Positions 16,349 through 25,261 are shown, counted from the stretch's first letter. The stretch is DNA of 62,449 bases from JAMOAD01 sp023621955 (GCA_035403085.1 DAONEM010000010.1:1-62449), one strand, 5' to 3'. Notes: generated by a model from the letters alone, not told the origin. Numbers and translations are program-made.

Positions 16349-17206
16349 ATGACCATCATCATCGGAATCGTTGTCGTCTTAGGTTGTGTCATAGGCGGGT
16401 TCATGATGGAGGGGGGAAATGTCCATATCCTCTTCCAGCCGGCGGAGTTGGTGATCTTGGGAGGAGCGGCCGTAGGCTCCCTGATCGTCTCCCTTCCCAT
16501 GAAGAGCCTCATGTACGTTCTGAAGAACTCCAGCCGCCTTTTCACGGCCAAAGAGCATTCCAAAGCGGTCTATTTGGAACTTTTAACCATGCTCTTCCAA
16601 CTCTTCTCCAAGGTGAAGAAGGAGGGGCTCATCTCCCTGGAAGCCGATGTGGAGAACCCTGAGAAGAGCCCTCTCTTCAACAAGTTTCCCCACTTCGCCA
16701 AGAACCGCACCGCTCTGACCTTCGTGTGCGACAACTTCAAGGTTGTCATCGCCAGCGCCCTCCCTGCCCATGAACTGGAGAATCTCATGGACATCGAAAT
16801 CGAAGCCAACCATGAAGAGTCTCTGGTCCCCGCCCACAGCATCAACCGGGTGGGGGATGCCCTCCCGGGCTTCGGTATCGTCGCCGCCGTCTTGGGCGTC
16901 GTCTTGGCCATGGGGAAGATCGATCAGCCCCCGGCCGTACTTGGCCACGCCGTCGGCGCGGCTCTGGTGGGAACCTTCCTGGGAATTCTCATGTCCTACG
17001 GCTTTGTCGCGCCCATGGCCGCCAACCTGGAGCATCTCTCCAACGGGGACACCACCTTTCTCAAGGTGATCAAGGTCGCCCTGGTCGCCTGTATCGACGG
17101 TGCGGCCCCCCAGATGGCCGTTGAGTTCGGCCGTAGGGCGATTCCCGCCTCGGAGCGCCCCACCTTCTCGGAACTTGAACAAACCGTTAAGAGCGGAAAG
17201 AAATGA
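16349..17206 (+). CDS. motA: MotA, proton-channel stator subunit
   Basis: 285 aa, the full length of the family. Four hydrophobic helices are visible (about residues 2-22, 32-52, 170-190, 203-223) with the long cytoplasmic domain between the second and third pairs. The highly conserved segment PGFGIVAAVLGVVLAMG and the following GAALVGTFLGILMSYG are intact. With MotB it forms the inner-membrane stator that converts proton flow into torque. It is followed by motB with a 4-bp ATGA overlap. No other flagellar gene is in the window, so the stator may serve a distant flagellar set or another force-using machine. Confidence 0.95.
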   Translation: MTIIIGIVVVLGCVIGGFMMEGGNVHILFQPAELVILGGAAVGSLIVSLPMKSLMYVLKNSSRLFTAKEHSKAVYLELLTMLFQLFSKVKKEGLISLEADVENPEKSPLFNKFPHFAKNRTALTFVCDNFKVVIASALPAHELENLMDIEIEANHEESLVPAHSINRVGDALPGFGIVAAVLGVVLAMGKIDQPPAVLGHAVGAALVGTFLGILMSYGFVAPMAANLEHLSNGDTTFLKVIKVALVACIDGAAPQMAVEFGRRAIPASERPTFSELEQTVKSGKK

Positions 17207-18024
17207 GCGATCAGAACCAAAACCGGCCGATCATCATCAAGAAGATTATCAAGAAGGCTGGTGGTCACCACGGAGGTTCCTGGAAGGTGGCCTACGCGGA
17301 TTTTGTCACCGCCCTGATGGCCTTCTTCCTTCTTATGTGGCTTGTCACGGCCCTCTCCCAACAGCAGAAGAAGGGGGTGGCCCAATACGTCCAGTCCTAT
17401 AAAGTCGGCCAGGGGAAAGGCGAGGGGAAGGGGAGCGGAGGGAAGCCTTCGGGACCCATAGACGGGAAAGGCGAGGGGATCTTCGATGAGAAGGGAATCT
17501 CCATCTTGGAAGGCGAGGGAATCGGAGCCGGTGGCGAAGGTAGCGGAATGAGCGCGGAGAGCGTTCAGGAGATGCTTCTGAGCAACATCCAGGAGCGTCT
17601 GAGCGAACTGAAGGATCAGATTCTGGTCAGCCTGAGCAAGGGAAACGTCAGAATCGAGATCGTCGACAAGGATGAACGTTCGATCTTTCCCAGCGGAAGC
17701 AGTGAACCCAGCCCCGAGACGGTGAAGATTCTCAGGGAGATCGCCCAGTCGGTCACGAAACTTGGCAACAAGGTGGTCATCGAGGGGCACACCGACGCGA
17801 CCTCCTATTCCACGAACCGCTATACCAACTGGGAGCTCTCAACGGACAGGGCTTCGGCGGCCAGGAAGATTCTCGAAGACAACGGGCTGAACCCCGACCG
17901 GATCGCCATGGTCGCCGGATACGCCGCGACCCTCCCCCTGATCCCCGAGAACCCCAACGATCCGAAGAACCGGAGGATCAGTATCACCCTCCTCTACAAC
18001 CCCGCAACCATCCCCGGACGTTAG
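17203..18024 (+). CDS. motB: MotB, peptidoglycan-anchored stator subunit
   Basis: 273 aa. A single N-terminal TM helix (about residues 33-52) carries the proton-binding Asp, D33, in VAYADFVTALMAFFLLMWLV. An unusual Gly-rich linker (GQGKGEGKGSGGK and repeats of GEG, residues about 68-115) replaces the usual plug/linker. The C-terminal OmpA-like domain (residues about 160-268) includes VVIEGHTDATSY and NRRISITLLY, which bind peptidoglycan. It overlaps motA by 4 bp. The long glycine/charged linker is odd for MotB and may set the reach to the cell wall. Confidence 0.94.
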   Translation: MSDQNQNRPIIIKKIIKKAGGHHGGSWKVAYADFVTALMAFFLLMWLVTALSQQQKKGVAQYVQSYKVGQGKGEGKGSGGKPSGPIDGKGEGIFDEKGISILEGEGIGAGGEGSGMSAESVQEMLLSNIQERLSELKDQILVSLSKGNVRIEIVDKDERSIFPSGSSEPSPETVKILREIAQSVTKLGNKVVIEGHTDATSYSTNRYTNWELSTDRASAARKILEDNGLNPDRIAMVAGYAATLPLIPENPNDPKNRRISITLLYNPATIPGR

Positions 18025-18097
18025 CCCAAGCCTTGAGGTGGGACGGAAAAAGAGTTCCCTCCACAGAAAAGGTGTGCGAGGAACCCTTTCGGAACTC

Positions 18098-18364
18098 TCA
18101 GGCGTAAATGTCCACGACCCTTCCAGGGTCGTCGGGGTTCTTTGTCTCCATGGAGGGGGTGGACTCTCCCTTTCTTTCCACGCTGGCCCTCCTCTCCATC
18201 TCGCTGGAGGATTCGACGGGTTGACCCTGATGAAGGGGGGCCCTCTTCAGTGTCTCCTTTCCCTCGACTTCATCCTTGGTCGGGCTGTTCCTCTGGAGAG
18301 TTCGGTTCTCTGTCTCAAAGTTCTGAGGTGGAAGGGGCGTGACTCCACTCTTTGTAATCTCCAT
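18098..18364 (-). CDS. 88-aa charged orphan protein
   Basis: 88 aa. The start at 18364 has an ideal CGGAGGTGA ribosome site and lies behind a good promoter (18388-18415), so it is very likely translated. The protein has no hydrophobic segment, is rich in Glu, Ser, Pro and Lys, and looks disordered; it ends in VVDIYA. It converges on motB with 73 bp between. Small secretion- or motility-linked proteins sometimes have a similar V-D-x-x-A tail, but I cannot assign a family. Position beside motAB is the only functional hint. Confidence 0.6.
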   Translation of the reverse strand: MEITKSGVTPLPPQNFETENRTLQRNSPTKDEVEGKETLKRAPLHQGQPVESSSEMERRASVERKGESTPSMETKNPDDPGRVVDIYA

Positions 18365-18387
18365 GGTCACCTCCGGGTTACCTCTCC

Positions 18388-18415
18388 AATATAGGCGGGA
18401 AAGAGAGAACGTCAA
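18388..18415 (-). promoter_or_regulatory. promoter of the 88-aa orphan gene
   Basis: Minus strand: TTGACG (18410-18415), 16-bp spacer, TATATT (18388-18393), followed by the GGAGGTGA ribosome site and ATG 18364. Confidence 0.7.
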
Positions 18416-18532
18416 GCGTGAAAAGGGAGAAAACGAGACGATCCTTTCTTCCTTCTAAACTAGAGGGAAAAGGGATAAAAAAGGCCGGGGAGGGCTCTTT
18501 GCGGTGGAAAGGGTCTCCCCCTCCCGCTTTTC

Positions 18533-18561
18533 TTGACAAAAGAGAGGCCTAAGAGTAAAAT
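18533..18561 (+). promoter_or_regulatory. sigma-70 promoter of the secreted orphan at 18612
   Basis: TTGACA (18533-18538), 17-bp spacer, TAAAAT (18556-18561). The predicted transcript starts near 18568. Confidence 0.75.
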
Positions 18562-18611
18562 CTTTTAAACAAGGGTTGTGCTGGGGGGGCGGAGAGAGAC
18601 CTGATTTCCCG

Positions 18612-19385
18612 ATGAAAAACGTTGTGTTCCATTCTGCCTATCGAAGAATCTTCTTCGTTCTCTGTTTGTCGGCTCTCTCCTATGACCTTCTCCCCTGCAA
18701 AGAGGCCCTGGGCGGGCAAGAGAAGAGGGAGCGGCAAGAGCGGGTCTCTCCGGCCTACGATCTGTTGGTTGAGTTTAACGCCGACGCCGCCTGTGTTCCT
18801 CCCAACGGGCCTTACTTCTCCCGGTTTTCTTTTCAGGCCCGGTTCCAGAGGGTTCGTTTCGTCTTTTCCCCCAAGCAAGAGGAGAGGGTCTTCTCCATAA
18901 GGAAAACCCCGAAGAGGGGAGAGGCCGAGGAGAACTCCCAGGACGTTTACGGGAGTGGAAAGCTTCTGGTGGCGGATCTTTGCCACTGGTGGTCTCCAGA
19001 CGGACGCAAGACCTATCCCTGCACCTTCACGAGACATCAGGACGTCTTCACCCCGATTCTGATCGCTCTCGCCAGGGACGAGATTCCTGAGGACGCTCTC
19101 CCATGGCCGGAATCGAAGAAGAGGAAGCGAGAACTTCCCCAGGCTCCCTACTATATCCTCGATTTTATCGCCTTCTTCCAGTCCTACCCTTCGGTTATCG
19201 AATGGAAGTGCGAACAGACCGAAGCGGAGTTCTCCATGAGCGAATTCGAGGTTCTCTTGCCCTTGGACAAGAGGAGGCTTCTTTCCGGAGAAGAGATTAC
19301 GCTTCTAACCCCCTACGAATGGGAGGGTGTTCCCTCTCCGGGGCTTCTGAGGATTACACTGCGGAGGAGCGGCGGCTCTCGGTAG
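18612..19385 (+). CDS. secreted protein of unknown function
   Basis: 257 aa from ATG 18612, chosen because it begins a signal-peptide-like stretch (RRIFFVLCLSALSYDLL); an in-frame TTG 36 bases earlier is possible. The mature part has five or so Cys, strands rich in Phe and Arg, and a central segment LCHWWSPDGRKTYPCTF. No domain is recognised. A sigma-70 promoter lies upstream, and the methyltransferase at 19454 follows on the same strand after 68 bp, with its own -10 box. It appears lineage-specific. Confidence 0.6.
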   Translation: MKNVVFHSAYRRIFFVLCLSALSYDLLPCKEALGGQEKRERQERVSPAYDLLVEFNADAACVPPNGPYFSRFSFQARFQRVRFVFSPKQEERVFSIRKTPKRGEAEENSQDVYGSGKLLVADLCHWWSPDGRKTYPCTFTRHQDVFTPILIALARDEIPEDALPWPESKKRKRELPQAPYYILDFIAFFQSYPSVIEWKCEQTEAEFSMSEFEVLLPLDKRRLLSGEEITLLTPYEWEGVPSPGLLRITLRRSGGSR

Positions 19386-19418
19386 GGAGCTTTTCCTCCT
19401 CCTCGACCTATCCCGCTC

Positions 19419-19448
19419 TTGCCGGAAAGGGGGGATCTGTTGTATGAT
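19419..19448 (+). promoter_or_regulatory. promoter abutting the methyltransferase start
   Basis: TTGCCG (19419-19424), 18-bp spacer, TATGAT (19443-19448). The -10 box ends 5 nt before ATG 19454 and no Shine-Dalgarno is present, which would give a leaderless message. Confidence 0.45.
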
Positions 19449-19453
19449 AGAAG

Positions 19454-20365
19454 ATGCCCGAGAAGAGCCCTCCCCTGGAACCGGTAAGCCGATGCCCCTT
19501 ATGCGGTTCCCCTGAGAGAGGTCTTCACCTGGCTTCGACCTTCGAAGAGTTCTCCTCCGGAGATTTCAAGATCACCGATTCTCACTACGGGAAACGGTGG
19601 CACTTTCAGAGGTGTCGCCAATGCGGCTTTGTTTACGCCGACCCCTGTCCTGGCGCGGAGCTTCTCAACCTCATCTACGGATCTCTGGAAGACCCCGAGT
19701 ACGGCTCCGAAGAGGAGGGGAGAGGAGCCAACTTTTCCAGGATACTGAACAGGCTGGAGAGGTTGAACCTCACCGGGAAGAGGCTTCTGGATATGGGAGC
19801 GGCCACGGGGCTCTTCGTTTCGATCGCCCGAAAGAAGGGGTGGTCGGCCGAGGGGGTGGAACCTTCCCGATGGGCCGTGGAGACGGCCGAGAGGCAGTAC
19901 GGTGTGAAACTCCACTTGGGAGAGTTGCTCTCTTATCCCGAGAAGGAGCTCTTTGACGTTGTGACCATGCTCGACCTGGTGGAGCACCTCCCCAACCCTC
20001 GGGAGGCCCTCGAGAAGGCTCGCCGCCTCCTCAAACCGGGGGGAATCCTTGTGGTCGTCACTCCGAACGTCGATTCCTTCGCCGCCCGTCTCTTCTCCGG
20101 AAGATGGTGGCACTACCGTCCGCCCCATATCCTCTTCTTCTCGGGAAAGACTCTCCCCCTCTTCTTCCGACAAGGGGGCTTCTCCCCTTTAAAGGTCTAT
20201 CCCTTCCATTGGACCTTCTCTCTGCGCTATCTTCTCTCCCGCTTTTCTCCGGGAAAGTGGATTTGTGATAAACTCACCCCTATGAGCAAGCTTCTCGGAA
20301 GGCTCAAGGTCAAACTCTTTCTCTTCGACTCCCTGGAGGCCTATGCACGCAAAGAAGGTTCTTGA
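19454..20365 (+). CDS. class I SAM-dependent methyltransferase with N-terminal zinc-binding motif
   Basis: 303 aa. Two Cys pairs near the N-terminus (CPLCG at 14-18 and CRQCGF near 54) form a putative zinc knuckle, as in C-methyltransferases of sugar and polyketide clusters. The SAM motif RLLDMGAATGLFV, motif II VVTMLDLVEHLPNP and LLKPGGILVVVTPN are intact. The C-terminal 80 residues are hydrophobic and basic. It overlaps the next gene (UbiA type) by 23 bp, so a coupled role in modifying a lipid or sugar is plausible. The start is probably leaderless. Confidence 0.8.
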   Translation: MPEKSPPLEPVSRCPLCGSPERGLHLASTFEEFSSGDFKITDSHYGKRWHFQRCRQCGFVYADPCPGAELLNLIYGSLEDPEYGSEEEGRGANFSRILNRLERLNLTGKRLLDMGAATGLFVSIARKKGWSAEGVEPSRWAVETAERQYGVKLHLGELLSYPEKELFDVVTMLDLVEHLPNPREALEKARRLLKPGGILVVVTPNVDSFAARLFSGRWWHYRPPHILFFSGKTLPLFFRQGGFSPLKVYPFHWTFSLRYLLSRFSPGKWICDKLTPMSKLLGRLKVKLFLFDSLEAYARKEGS

Positions 20366-21260
20366 TTACCTGCGGGCGCTGAGGCTGGAACGTTGGCCGA
20401 GGAGTTTCGCCATCTATGTGGGAACCTTCTCCTTTTTCCTCCTCAACCCCAAGAGTTTAGCCTTTCACTACTCCGTGTTCCTCGCCCTTCTCTTCGCTTT
20501 CTTTCTGACTTGGGCCGTCTCGACGGCGAACTACATCATCAACGAGATCGCCGACGCTCCCTTCGACCAGCACCACCCGGTCAAGAAGACCCGGCCTCTA
20601 GCGGCGGGGTTGGTGAGCCGGAACGTTCTGGGGGCACTCTTCGTCCTCTTCGCCGTGGGCGCTCTCGGCATGGGCTACGCCTTCTTTTCGACTCCCTTCG
20701 TGCTCTCTCTGGTGGCCCTCTTGATCGCAGGGCTTCTTTACAACGTTCCTCCCTTCCGGCTTAAAGATATTCCCTTCCTGGACTTCATCTCCGAATCGAT
20801 CAACAACCCGATCCGCTTCCTCATCGGTTGGTACTCCTTCGGAGGCGAGAGTTTCCCCCCGATCCTGCTTCTCCTCTGGTGGTGGGCCTTCGGGATGTTT
20901 CTCATGGTAGGGAAGCGGATCTCCGAGAAGCGCTTCTTAGGCGTTCAAGGCTCAGGAGCCTACCGCCCCTCCCTGAAGAGGGTGACTGAACCGGCTCTTC
21001 GTCTCTCCATGCTCTCTTTGGGGATTCTCTCCCTCCTGTTTATCGTCGCCTTCGCTCTCAAGTACAGGATCATGACCTTCCTGATCTTTTCTCTTCCCAT
21101 GGCGGGCTTTTTCTTCTGGATGTTCTGGGTGATCAACCGAAAGAGGGGGGAGCTGGAAGAGCCTGAGGAGATCCTTCAGAACCCGTTCCTTTCGATCCTT
21201 CTCTTTCTGATCACCGCCTTTTTTTTCCTATCCCTCTACCTGGAGAGGTTCAGCAGGTGA
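20343..21260 (+). CDS. UbiA-family prenyltransferase (decaprenyl-phosphate phosphoribosyltransferase-like)
   Basis: 305 aa with about eight TM helices. The first Asp-rich motif occurs as NEIADAPFDQHHPVKKTRPLAAG. The HPxKxxRPxAxG continuation is characteristic of the branch that transfers 5-phosphoribosyl diphosphate to polyprenyl phosphate, rather than of menaquinone-type MenA/UbiA. The second motif (KDIPFLDFISESINNPIRFL) is also present. It overlaps the methyltransferase by 23 bp. The likely product is a lipid-linked pentose used in wall or glycan synthesis. Assignment within UbiA is by motif only. Confidence 0.78.
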   Translation: MHAKKVLDYLRALRLERWPRSFAIYVGTFSFFLLNPKSLAFHYSVFLALLFAFFLTWAVSTANYIINEIADAPFDQHHPVKKTRPLAAGLVSRNVLGALFVLFAVGALGMGYAFFSTPFVLSLVALLIAGLLYNVPPFRLKDIPFLDFISESINNPIRFLIGWYSFGGESFPPILLLLWWWAFGMFLMVGKRISEKRFLGVQGSGAYRPSLKRVTEPALRLSMLSLGILSLLFIVAFALKYRIMTFLIFSLPMAGFFFWMFWVINRKRGELEEPEEILQNPFLSILLFLITAFFFLSLYLERFSR

Positions 21261-21307
21261 GAGTCTCCGTTTTCGGTGAGTGGCAACCCCGTGTTAAGGA
21301 GGGAAGA

Positions 21308-22492
21308 ATGGGAAGAAAACCCGCAGCTTGGTTCTTGGTCTTAACGGTGGTTCTGGTTCTTGTTTCTCCCCAAGCATGTCGAAAGCCTTCCCGTAATGTT
21401 TTGGCTCCCGAGTATGGGCGGGGAAGTCAAGAGTTTGATCAGAGGCTCAACGCTGCCAAGAACAAGCAGGAGTACGACTCCTTCCTGAAGGAGAGGGAGA
21501 CATGGCTGAACGGCCTCGTTCTCAAGTATGGCTCCCAAAGGCTCACGGTGGAGGATTCCATCGCCCTGGCCAGAGCCTACTGCGATCTTCAGAGGTTCGA
21601 CAAGGCCATCGCTCTCCTGGAACCTCTCTCACCCAAGAGTGAAGATCCTGAACTCTTCAAGGCCTTCGTGAACGCCTACATGGGCGCCAAGAGGAGCGGT
21701 GACGCCGCCCTTCTTCTGGGCAGGGCAAGAACGGTTGTCAAAGACCTCAAGGGTTTGGCCCACCTCTACCTCTTGGTCGGTCTGAGCCAACAGAAGATCG
21801 CCGACGCCATTCCCCTCCTGGAGACGGCGTTGCGCTACCCTCTCCCCTCCCAGTGGGATCGTTATGTTCCAGTGGCCATGAACGTGATTCTTACTTACGG
21901 CGGTCTCTCCTCGGAGCAGAGCAGAGTCTTCCTGAAGGGGTTGAAAGAGACCTACCGAGGTGTTCCTTCGATCCTCACGGCGGTGGAGGGGAAAGAGCGG
22001 CTCTTGAATTTCATAGGCAAGAGAGCTCCCGAGCTCTCCTCGTCGGGTCGGTGGATCAACTCCCGCAGAGGGGTGAAACTCTCCTCCTTCCGGGGGAAGT
22101 ACCTCCTTCTGGAGTTTTTCGCCCCCTGGTGCTCCCACTGCCGCGCCAGCATTCCCCTGGTTGAGGGCTTAAGAAAGGAGTTCTCTCCCAAAGGTCTCGC
22201 CGTCTTGGGAGTGACCCTCTTCAACGGTTCCTTCTTCGATGGAGAGGTGAAGATCGAGAAGGTCGGTCGTCAGAAGGAGTTTGCCCTGATAGAGGCCTTC
22301 GCCAAGAAGAAGGGGATGGATTTCCCGATCCTGGTGACCTCCGGCAAGCGTGTCTATGAAGATTTCGCGGTTCAGGGGATTCCCCACTTCGTCCTCCTCT
22401 CCCCAGAGGGGAAGGTCTTAAGGTTCGGGATCGGCGAGGACAAGGAGTTCTTCTCCTACTGTCAGACCCTACTGGGAAGCGAGAAAAGATGA
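21308..22492 (+). CDS. TPR-containing thioredoxin-fold lipoprotein (TlpA-like)
   Basis: 394 aa from ATG 21308, which follows AAGGAGGG; an earlier ATG overlapping the UbiA stop lacks a site. A hydrophobic leader ends SPQAC, so it may be lipidated though the lipobox is weak. Residues about 30-230 are helical repeats (RAYCDLQRFDKAIALLEPL). Residues about 240-390 form a TlpA-type thioredoxin domain with FFAPWCSHCRASIP (CxxC = CSHC) and the cis-Pro loop VQGIPHFVLL. It should be an envelope thiol-disulfide reductant. It overlaps tsaD by 4 bp (ATGA). Confidence 0.85.
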   Translation: MGRKPAAWFLVLTVVLVLVSPQACRKPSRNVLAPEYGRGSQEFDQRLNAAKNKQEYDSFLKERETWLNGLVLKYGSQRLTVEDSIALARAYCDLQRFDKAIALLEPLSPKSEDPELFKAFVNAYMGAKRSGDAALLLGRARTVVKDLKGLAHLYLLVGLSQQKIADAIPLLETALRYPLPSQWDRYVPVAMNVILTYGGLSSEQSRVFLKGLKETYRGVPSILTAVEGKERLLNFIGKRAPELSSSGRWINSRRGVKLSSFRGKYLLLEFFAPWCSHCRASIPLVEGLRKEFSPKGLAVLGVTLFNGSFFDGEVKIEKVGRQKEFALIEAFAKKKGMDFPILVTSGKRVYEDFAVQGIPHFVLLSPEGKVLRFGIGEDKEFFSYCQTLLGSEKR

Positions 22493-23514
22493 AGGTTTTG
22501 GGAATCGAATCTTCCTGCGACGAAACCGCCGCCGCCGTCGTGGAGGATGGTAAGAGGATCCTGTCGAACACGATCTACTCCCAGATCAGGCTGCACCGAG
22601 ACTTCGGGGGAGTGGTTCCCGAATTAGCCTCCCGGGAGCACATCAAGCGGATAGACGGCGTCGTGACCGTGGCCCTCGAAGAGGCGGGGTGCTCGGTGGA
22701 GGAGATCGACGGCCTGGCCGTTACCAGGGGGCCAGGGCTGATCGGGTCCCTTCTGGTGGGAATCTCCTTCGCCAAGGCCTACTCTTTGGCCGTGGGCAAG
22801 CCCCTGGTCGGTGTTAACCACCTCTTCTCACACCTCTACGCTCCAGAACTGACCGGTGAGATCCTCTACCCGGCTCTGGGCTTGATCGTTTCCGGTGGTC
22901 ATACCTCTCTCTACGCCGCAGATGGGGTCCTGAAGTACCGAAGGCTCGCACGGACCCGGGACGACGCGGCCGGCGAGATTCTGGACAAGGTCTCCAAGGA
23001 GCTCCGGTTGGGCTACCCAGGAGGTCCGGTGATCGAGAGACTCGCCTCCACGGGCGATCCGAAACGGTACCCCTTCACCTTCCCCAGGTTTCGAGACGGG
23101 AGTCTGGATTTCAGCTTCAGCGGATTGAAGAGCGCGGCCCTCAGGATCGCCGTCGAAGAGGGAGAGAGGTTGAAACGGGAGGACTTCGCCGCCTCCTTCC
23201 AAAACGCCATCGTTGAATACATGGTGGAGAAGCTGGTCATTTTTATCGACCAGGCGGCCCGGGAGGGGAGACCCTACCGTTCCCTCCTTCTCGGAGGCGG
23301 AGTCGCGAGGAACCGCCGTCTGAGGGAGCGGGTCCTGGAAGAGGGGGAGAGACGGAGCCTACCGGTCTTTCTCCCGGAAGGCGACCTCTGCACAGACAAC
23401 GGAGCCATGATCGCCGGGCTGGGGTTCCATTACCTCACGGCCGGTATTCTCTACCCTTATGCGGCTCCTCCCTATTCACGTTACGAGCCCAAGGGTTACC
23501 AAGGGGAGTGCTGA
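22489..23514 (+). CDS. tsaD: TsaD, tRNA N6-threonylcarbamoyladenosine transferase
   Basis: 341 aa, normal length. The ASKHA-fold signature GIESSCDETAAAVV opens the protein, and the metal-binding pair H111 and H115 lies in NHLFSHLYAPE. SGGHTSLY, DKVSKELRLGYPGGP, FSFSGLKSA and GGGVARNRRLRE follow in family order. With TsaB/TsaE it puts the t6A37 modification on ANN-decoding tRNAs. It is translationally coupled to the thioredoxin-like gene and converges with the CheY-like gene 3 bp away. Confidence 0.97.
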   Translation: MKVLGIESSCDETAAAVVEDGKRILSNTIYSQIRLHRDFGGVVPELASREHIKRIDGVVTVALEEAGCSVEEIDGLAVTRGPGLIGSLLVGISFAKAYSLAVGKPLVGVNHLFSHLYAPELTGEILYPALGLIVSGGHTSLYAADGVLKYRRLARTRDDAAGEILDKVSKELRLGYPGGPVIERLASTGDPKRYPFTFPRFRDGSLDFSFSGLKSAALRIAVEEGERLKREDFAASFQNAIVEYMVEKLVIFIDQAAREGRPYRSLLLGGGVARNRRLRERVLEEGERRSLPVFLPEGDLCTDNGAMIAGLGFHYLTAGILYPYAAPPYSRYEPKGYQGEC

Positions 23515-23517
23515 TCC

Positions 23518-23880
23518 TCAGGGGACAGGCAAAAGCTCTTTGACGAGGGTGATCAGTTCGTCGATACGAAAGGGCTTTGCCAGGGTTCCCTTCACGATAG
23601 GTTCCTTCTCAAAGAGCGAAAAGTTATCGCTCAGCCCCGAGAGAACGGCCACGGGAACGGCGATTCCCTCCTGGTTCATCCGTTTGACAAAGAGCTCTCC
23701 CGAGATATCGGGGAGGGTGAAGTCCAGAAGCACAAGAGAGATCTCTCTGTCCGATTTCAGAAGGGCGATCCCCTCCCCGCCGTTGGCGGCTTTGATGTAG
23801 GTGTACCCGGACAGTTCCAAAACATCGCCGATCATATCCCGGATGAAATCTTCATCATCCACAATAAGAACCTTAGACAT
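23518..23880 (-). CDS. CheY-like single-domain response regulator
   Basis: 120 aa, a lone receiver domain. The acidic pair D8/D9, phospho-acceptor D53 (LVLLDFTLPD), the switch Ser in VLSGL and the conserved Lys in LAKPF are all present, so it can be phosphorylated. It has no output domain. Its start lies 8 bp inside the end of nuoN, so it is the last cistron of the nuoJKLMN operon. No histidine kinase is near. Coupling to complex I translation suggests a role in energy or redox sensing, which is inference. Confidence 0.9.
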   Translation of the reverse strand: MSKVLIVDDEDFIRDMIGDVLELSGYTYIKAANGGEGIALLKSDREISLVLLDFTLPDISGELFVKRMNQEGIAVPVAVLSGLSDNFSLFEKEPIVKGTLAKPFRIDELITLVKELLPVP

Positions 23881-25261
23881 GGGAAAAAACCTCCTTGATG
23901 AGAAGGGTAAGGCCCTTGGGCCAGAGGGTCAGAACCAGGAGAAGGAGAGAGGAGAGGGCCAGGAGGGCCCTTCCCCGTCTGTCCCCTCCCTTGAGGGTGG
24001 ATCCGGAAGAGAAGTATATGGGAGCGAAGAGACGGAAGTAGGCGGCTACGGAGATAAGGGTTCCCAATAAGGCGGCCCCGACCGGGAGGAAGAGGCCTTT
24101 CTCCAGGGCCGGGAGGAAGAGGATGGCCTTGGCCAGGAAACCCGGGGTCGGAGGAAAGCCGGCCAAGGAGAGGAGGGCGAAGGCGAGAAAGCCGGCAATC
24201 CAGGGTTCGTCCTTCCCCCACCCCTTCAGGTTCTCCAGGGAAGGGGAGAGTTCGGGCCCCTCCGGGAGAAGGGAGAGGGCCTGGAAGAGGGAGAGGTTCA
24301 TGATCACGTATACGGTGAGGTAGAAGAGGAGCGCGTTTCCCCGGAAGGGGGAGGGTAAGAGCAGAGCCAGGGCCATGTACCCCGAGTGGGCGACCGAGGA
24401 GTAGGCCGCCAGCCTTCGTAGGTCTTCCTGCCTGAGGGCACAGAGGTTTCCCCAGAGCACGGTGACGATGACGAAGGCGCCCAGAAAGGGCAAGAGAGGG
24501 GTGAGGGCCGGGGAGAGGCGGAGCAGGAAGAGGGCGATGCCGACCTTCGGCGCCGTCGACAGGTAGGCCCCGAGGGGAGCCGGAGCGACTTGGTAGAGAT
24601 CGGGGGCCCAGGAGTGGAGCGGAGCCATGGCGAACTTGAAGAGGAAGGAGAAGAGGAAGAGGAGGAGGCCGGCCTTGAGGAGAGGGGAGGGGGAGAGGGA
24701 GACCAGGGAGGCGATGTCGGCCTTCCCGGTGGCTCCGAAGAGGAGGGCCAGACCGAAGAGGGAGAAGAGTGACGCGGTCAGGCCCAGGAAGAAGGTCTTC
24801 ATGGCCCCTTCACTAGAGCGTCGGTCCCGGAGGATCCCTCCTAGAAGAACGGTGATGAAGGAGAAGGCTTCCAGGGCCAGGAGGGCGGTCAGCAGATGGG
24901 TCGTAGAGCTTAGGAGCAGGAGGGCCAGGTTTCCGAGAAAGAGGAGGGCCGCCGTTTCGGCTCCTGGAACCTCCGACTTCCTGCTGTAACCTGGGAGTAA
25001 GAGCATAGCCGAGAGGGCGGAAAACCCGAGAAGGAGTCCAGAGCAACGGGAGAGGGAGTCCCAGAGGAACTGGCCGTGAAAGAGGGATTCCGGAGCGGAG
25101 AAGAGAAGCGGCACCAGGGAGAGAAGAAGGAGCAGGGAGAAGAGGGGGAGGTGAATCTTCCTGAGGGAGGGGGCTTTTCGGGATGCCAGCGCACCTTCGG
25201 TGAGGAAGAGGAGGGCCGAGAGGAAGAGAGCCGCCGGTGCGGCGAGGGGGAGAAGGCTCAT
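23873..25261 (-). CDS. nuoN: NADH-quinone oxidoreductase subunit N
   Basis: 462 aa, about 14 TM helices, an antiporter-like proton-pumping subunit of complex I. The conserved pattern includes EAFSFITVLLGG with the key Glu of TM5, KFAMAPLHSWAPDLYQVAP (family signature with Lys and His) and LRRLAAYSSVAHSGYM. It overlaps nuoM by 4 bp. It is the most distal membrane-arm subunit gene in this operon. Confidence 0.93.
   Translation of the reverse strand: MSLLPLAAPAALFLSALLFLTEGALASRKAPSLRKIHLPLFSLLLLLSLVPLLFSAPESLFHGQFLWDSLSRCSGLLLGFSALSAMLLLPGYSRKSEVPGAETAALLFLGNLALLLLSSTTHLLTALLALEAFSFITVLLGGILRDRRSSEGAMKTFFLGLTASLFSLFGLALLFGATGKADIASLVSLSPSPLLKAGLLLFLFSFLFKFAMAPLHSWAPDLYQVAPAPLGAYLSTAPKVGIALFLLRLSPALTPLLPFLGAFVIVTVLWGNLCALRQEDLRRLAAYSSVAHSGYMALALLLPSPFRGNALLFYLTVYVIMNLSLFQALSLLPEGPELSPSLENLKGWGKDEPWIAGFLAFALLSLAGFPPTPGFLAKAILFLPALEKGLFLPVGAALLGTLISVAAYFRLFAPIYFSSGSTLKGGDRRGRALLALSSLLLLVLTLWPKGLTLLIKEVFSHV

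Noticed and set aside
18476..18540. GC-rich hairpin before the secreted orphan as a minus-strand terminator
   Set aside because: A T-run follows on the minus strand, but no minus-strand gene ends there; the pairing is imperfect.
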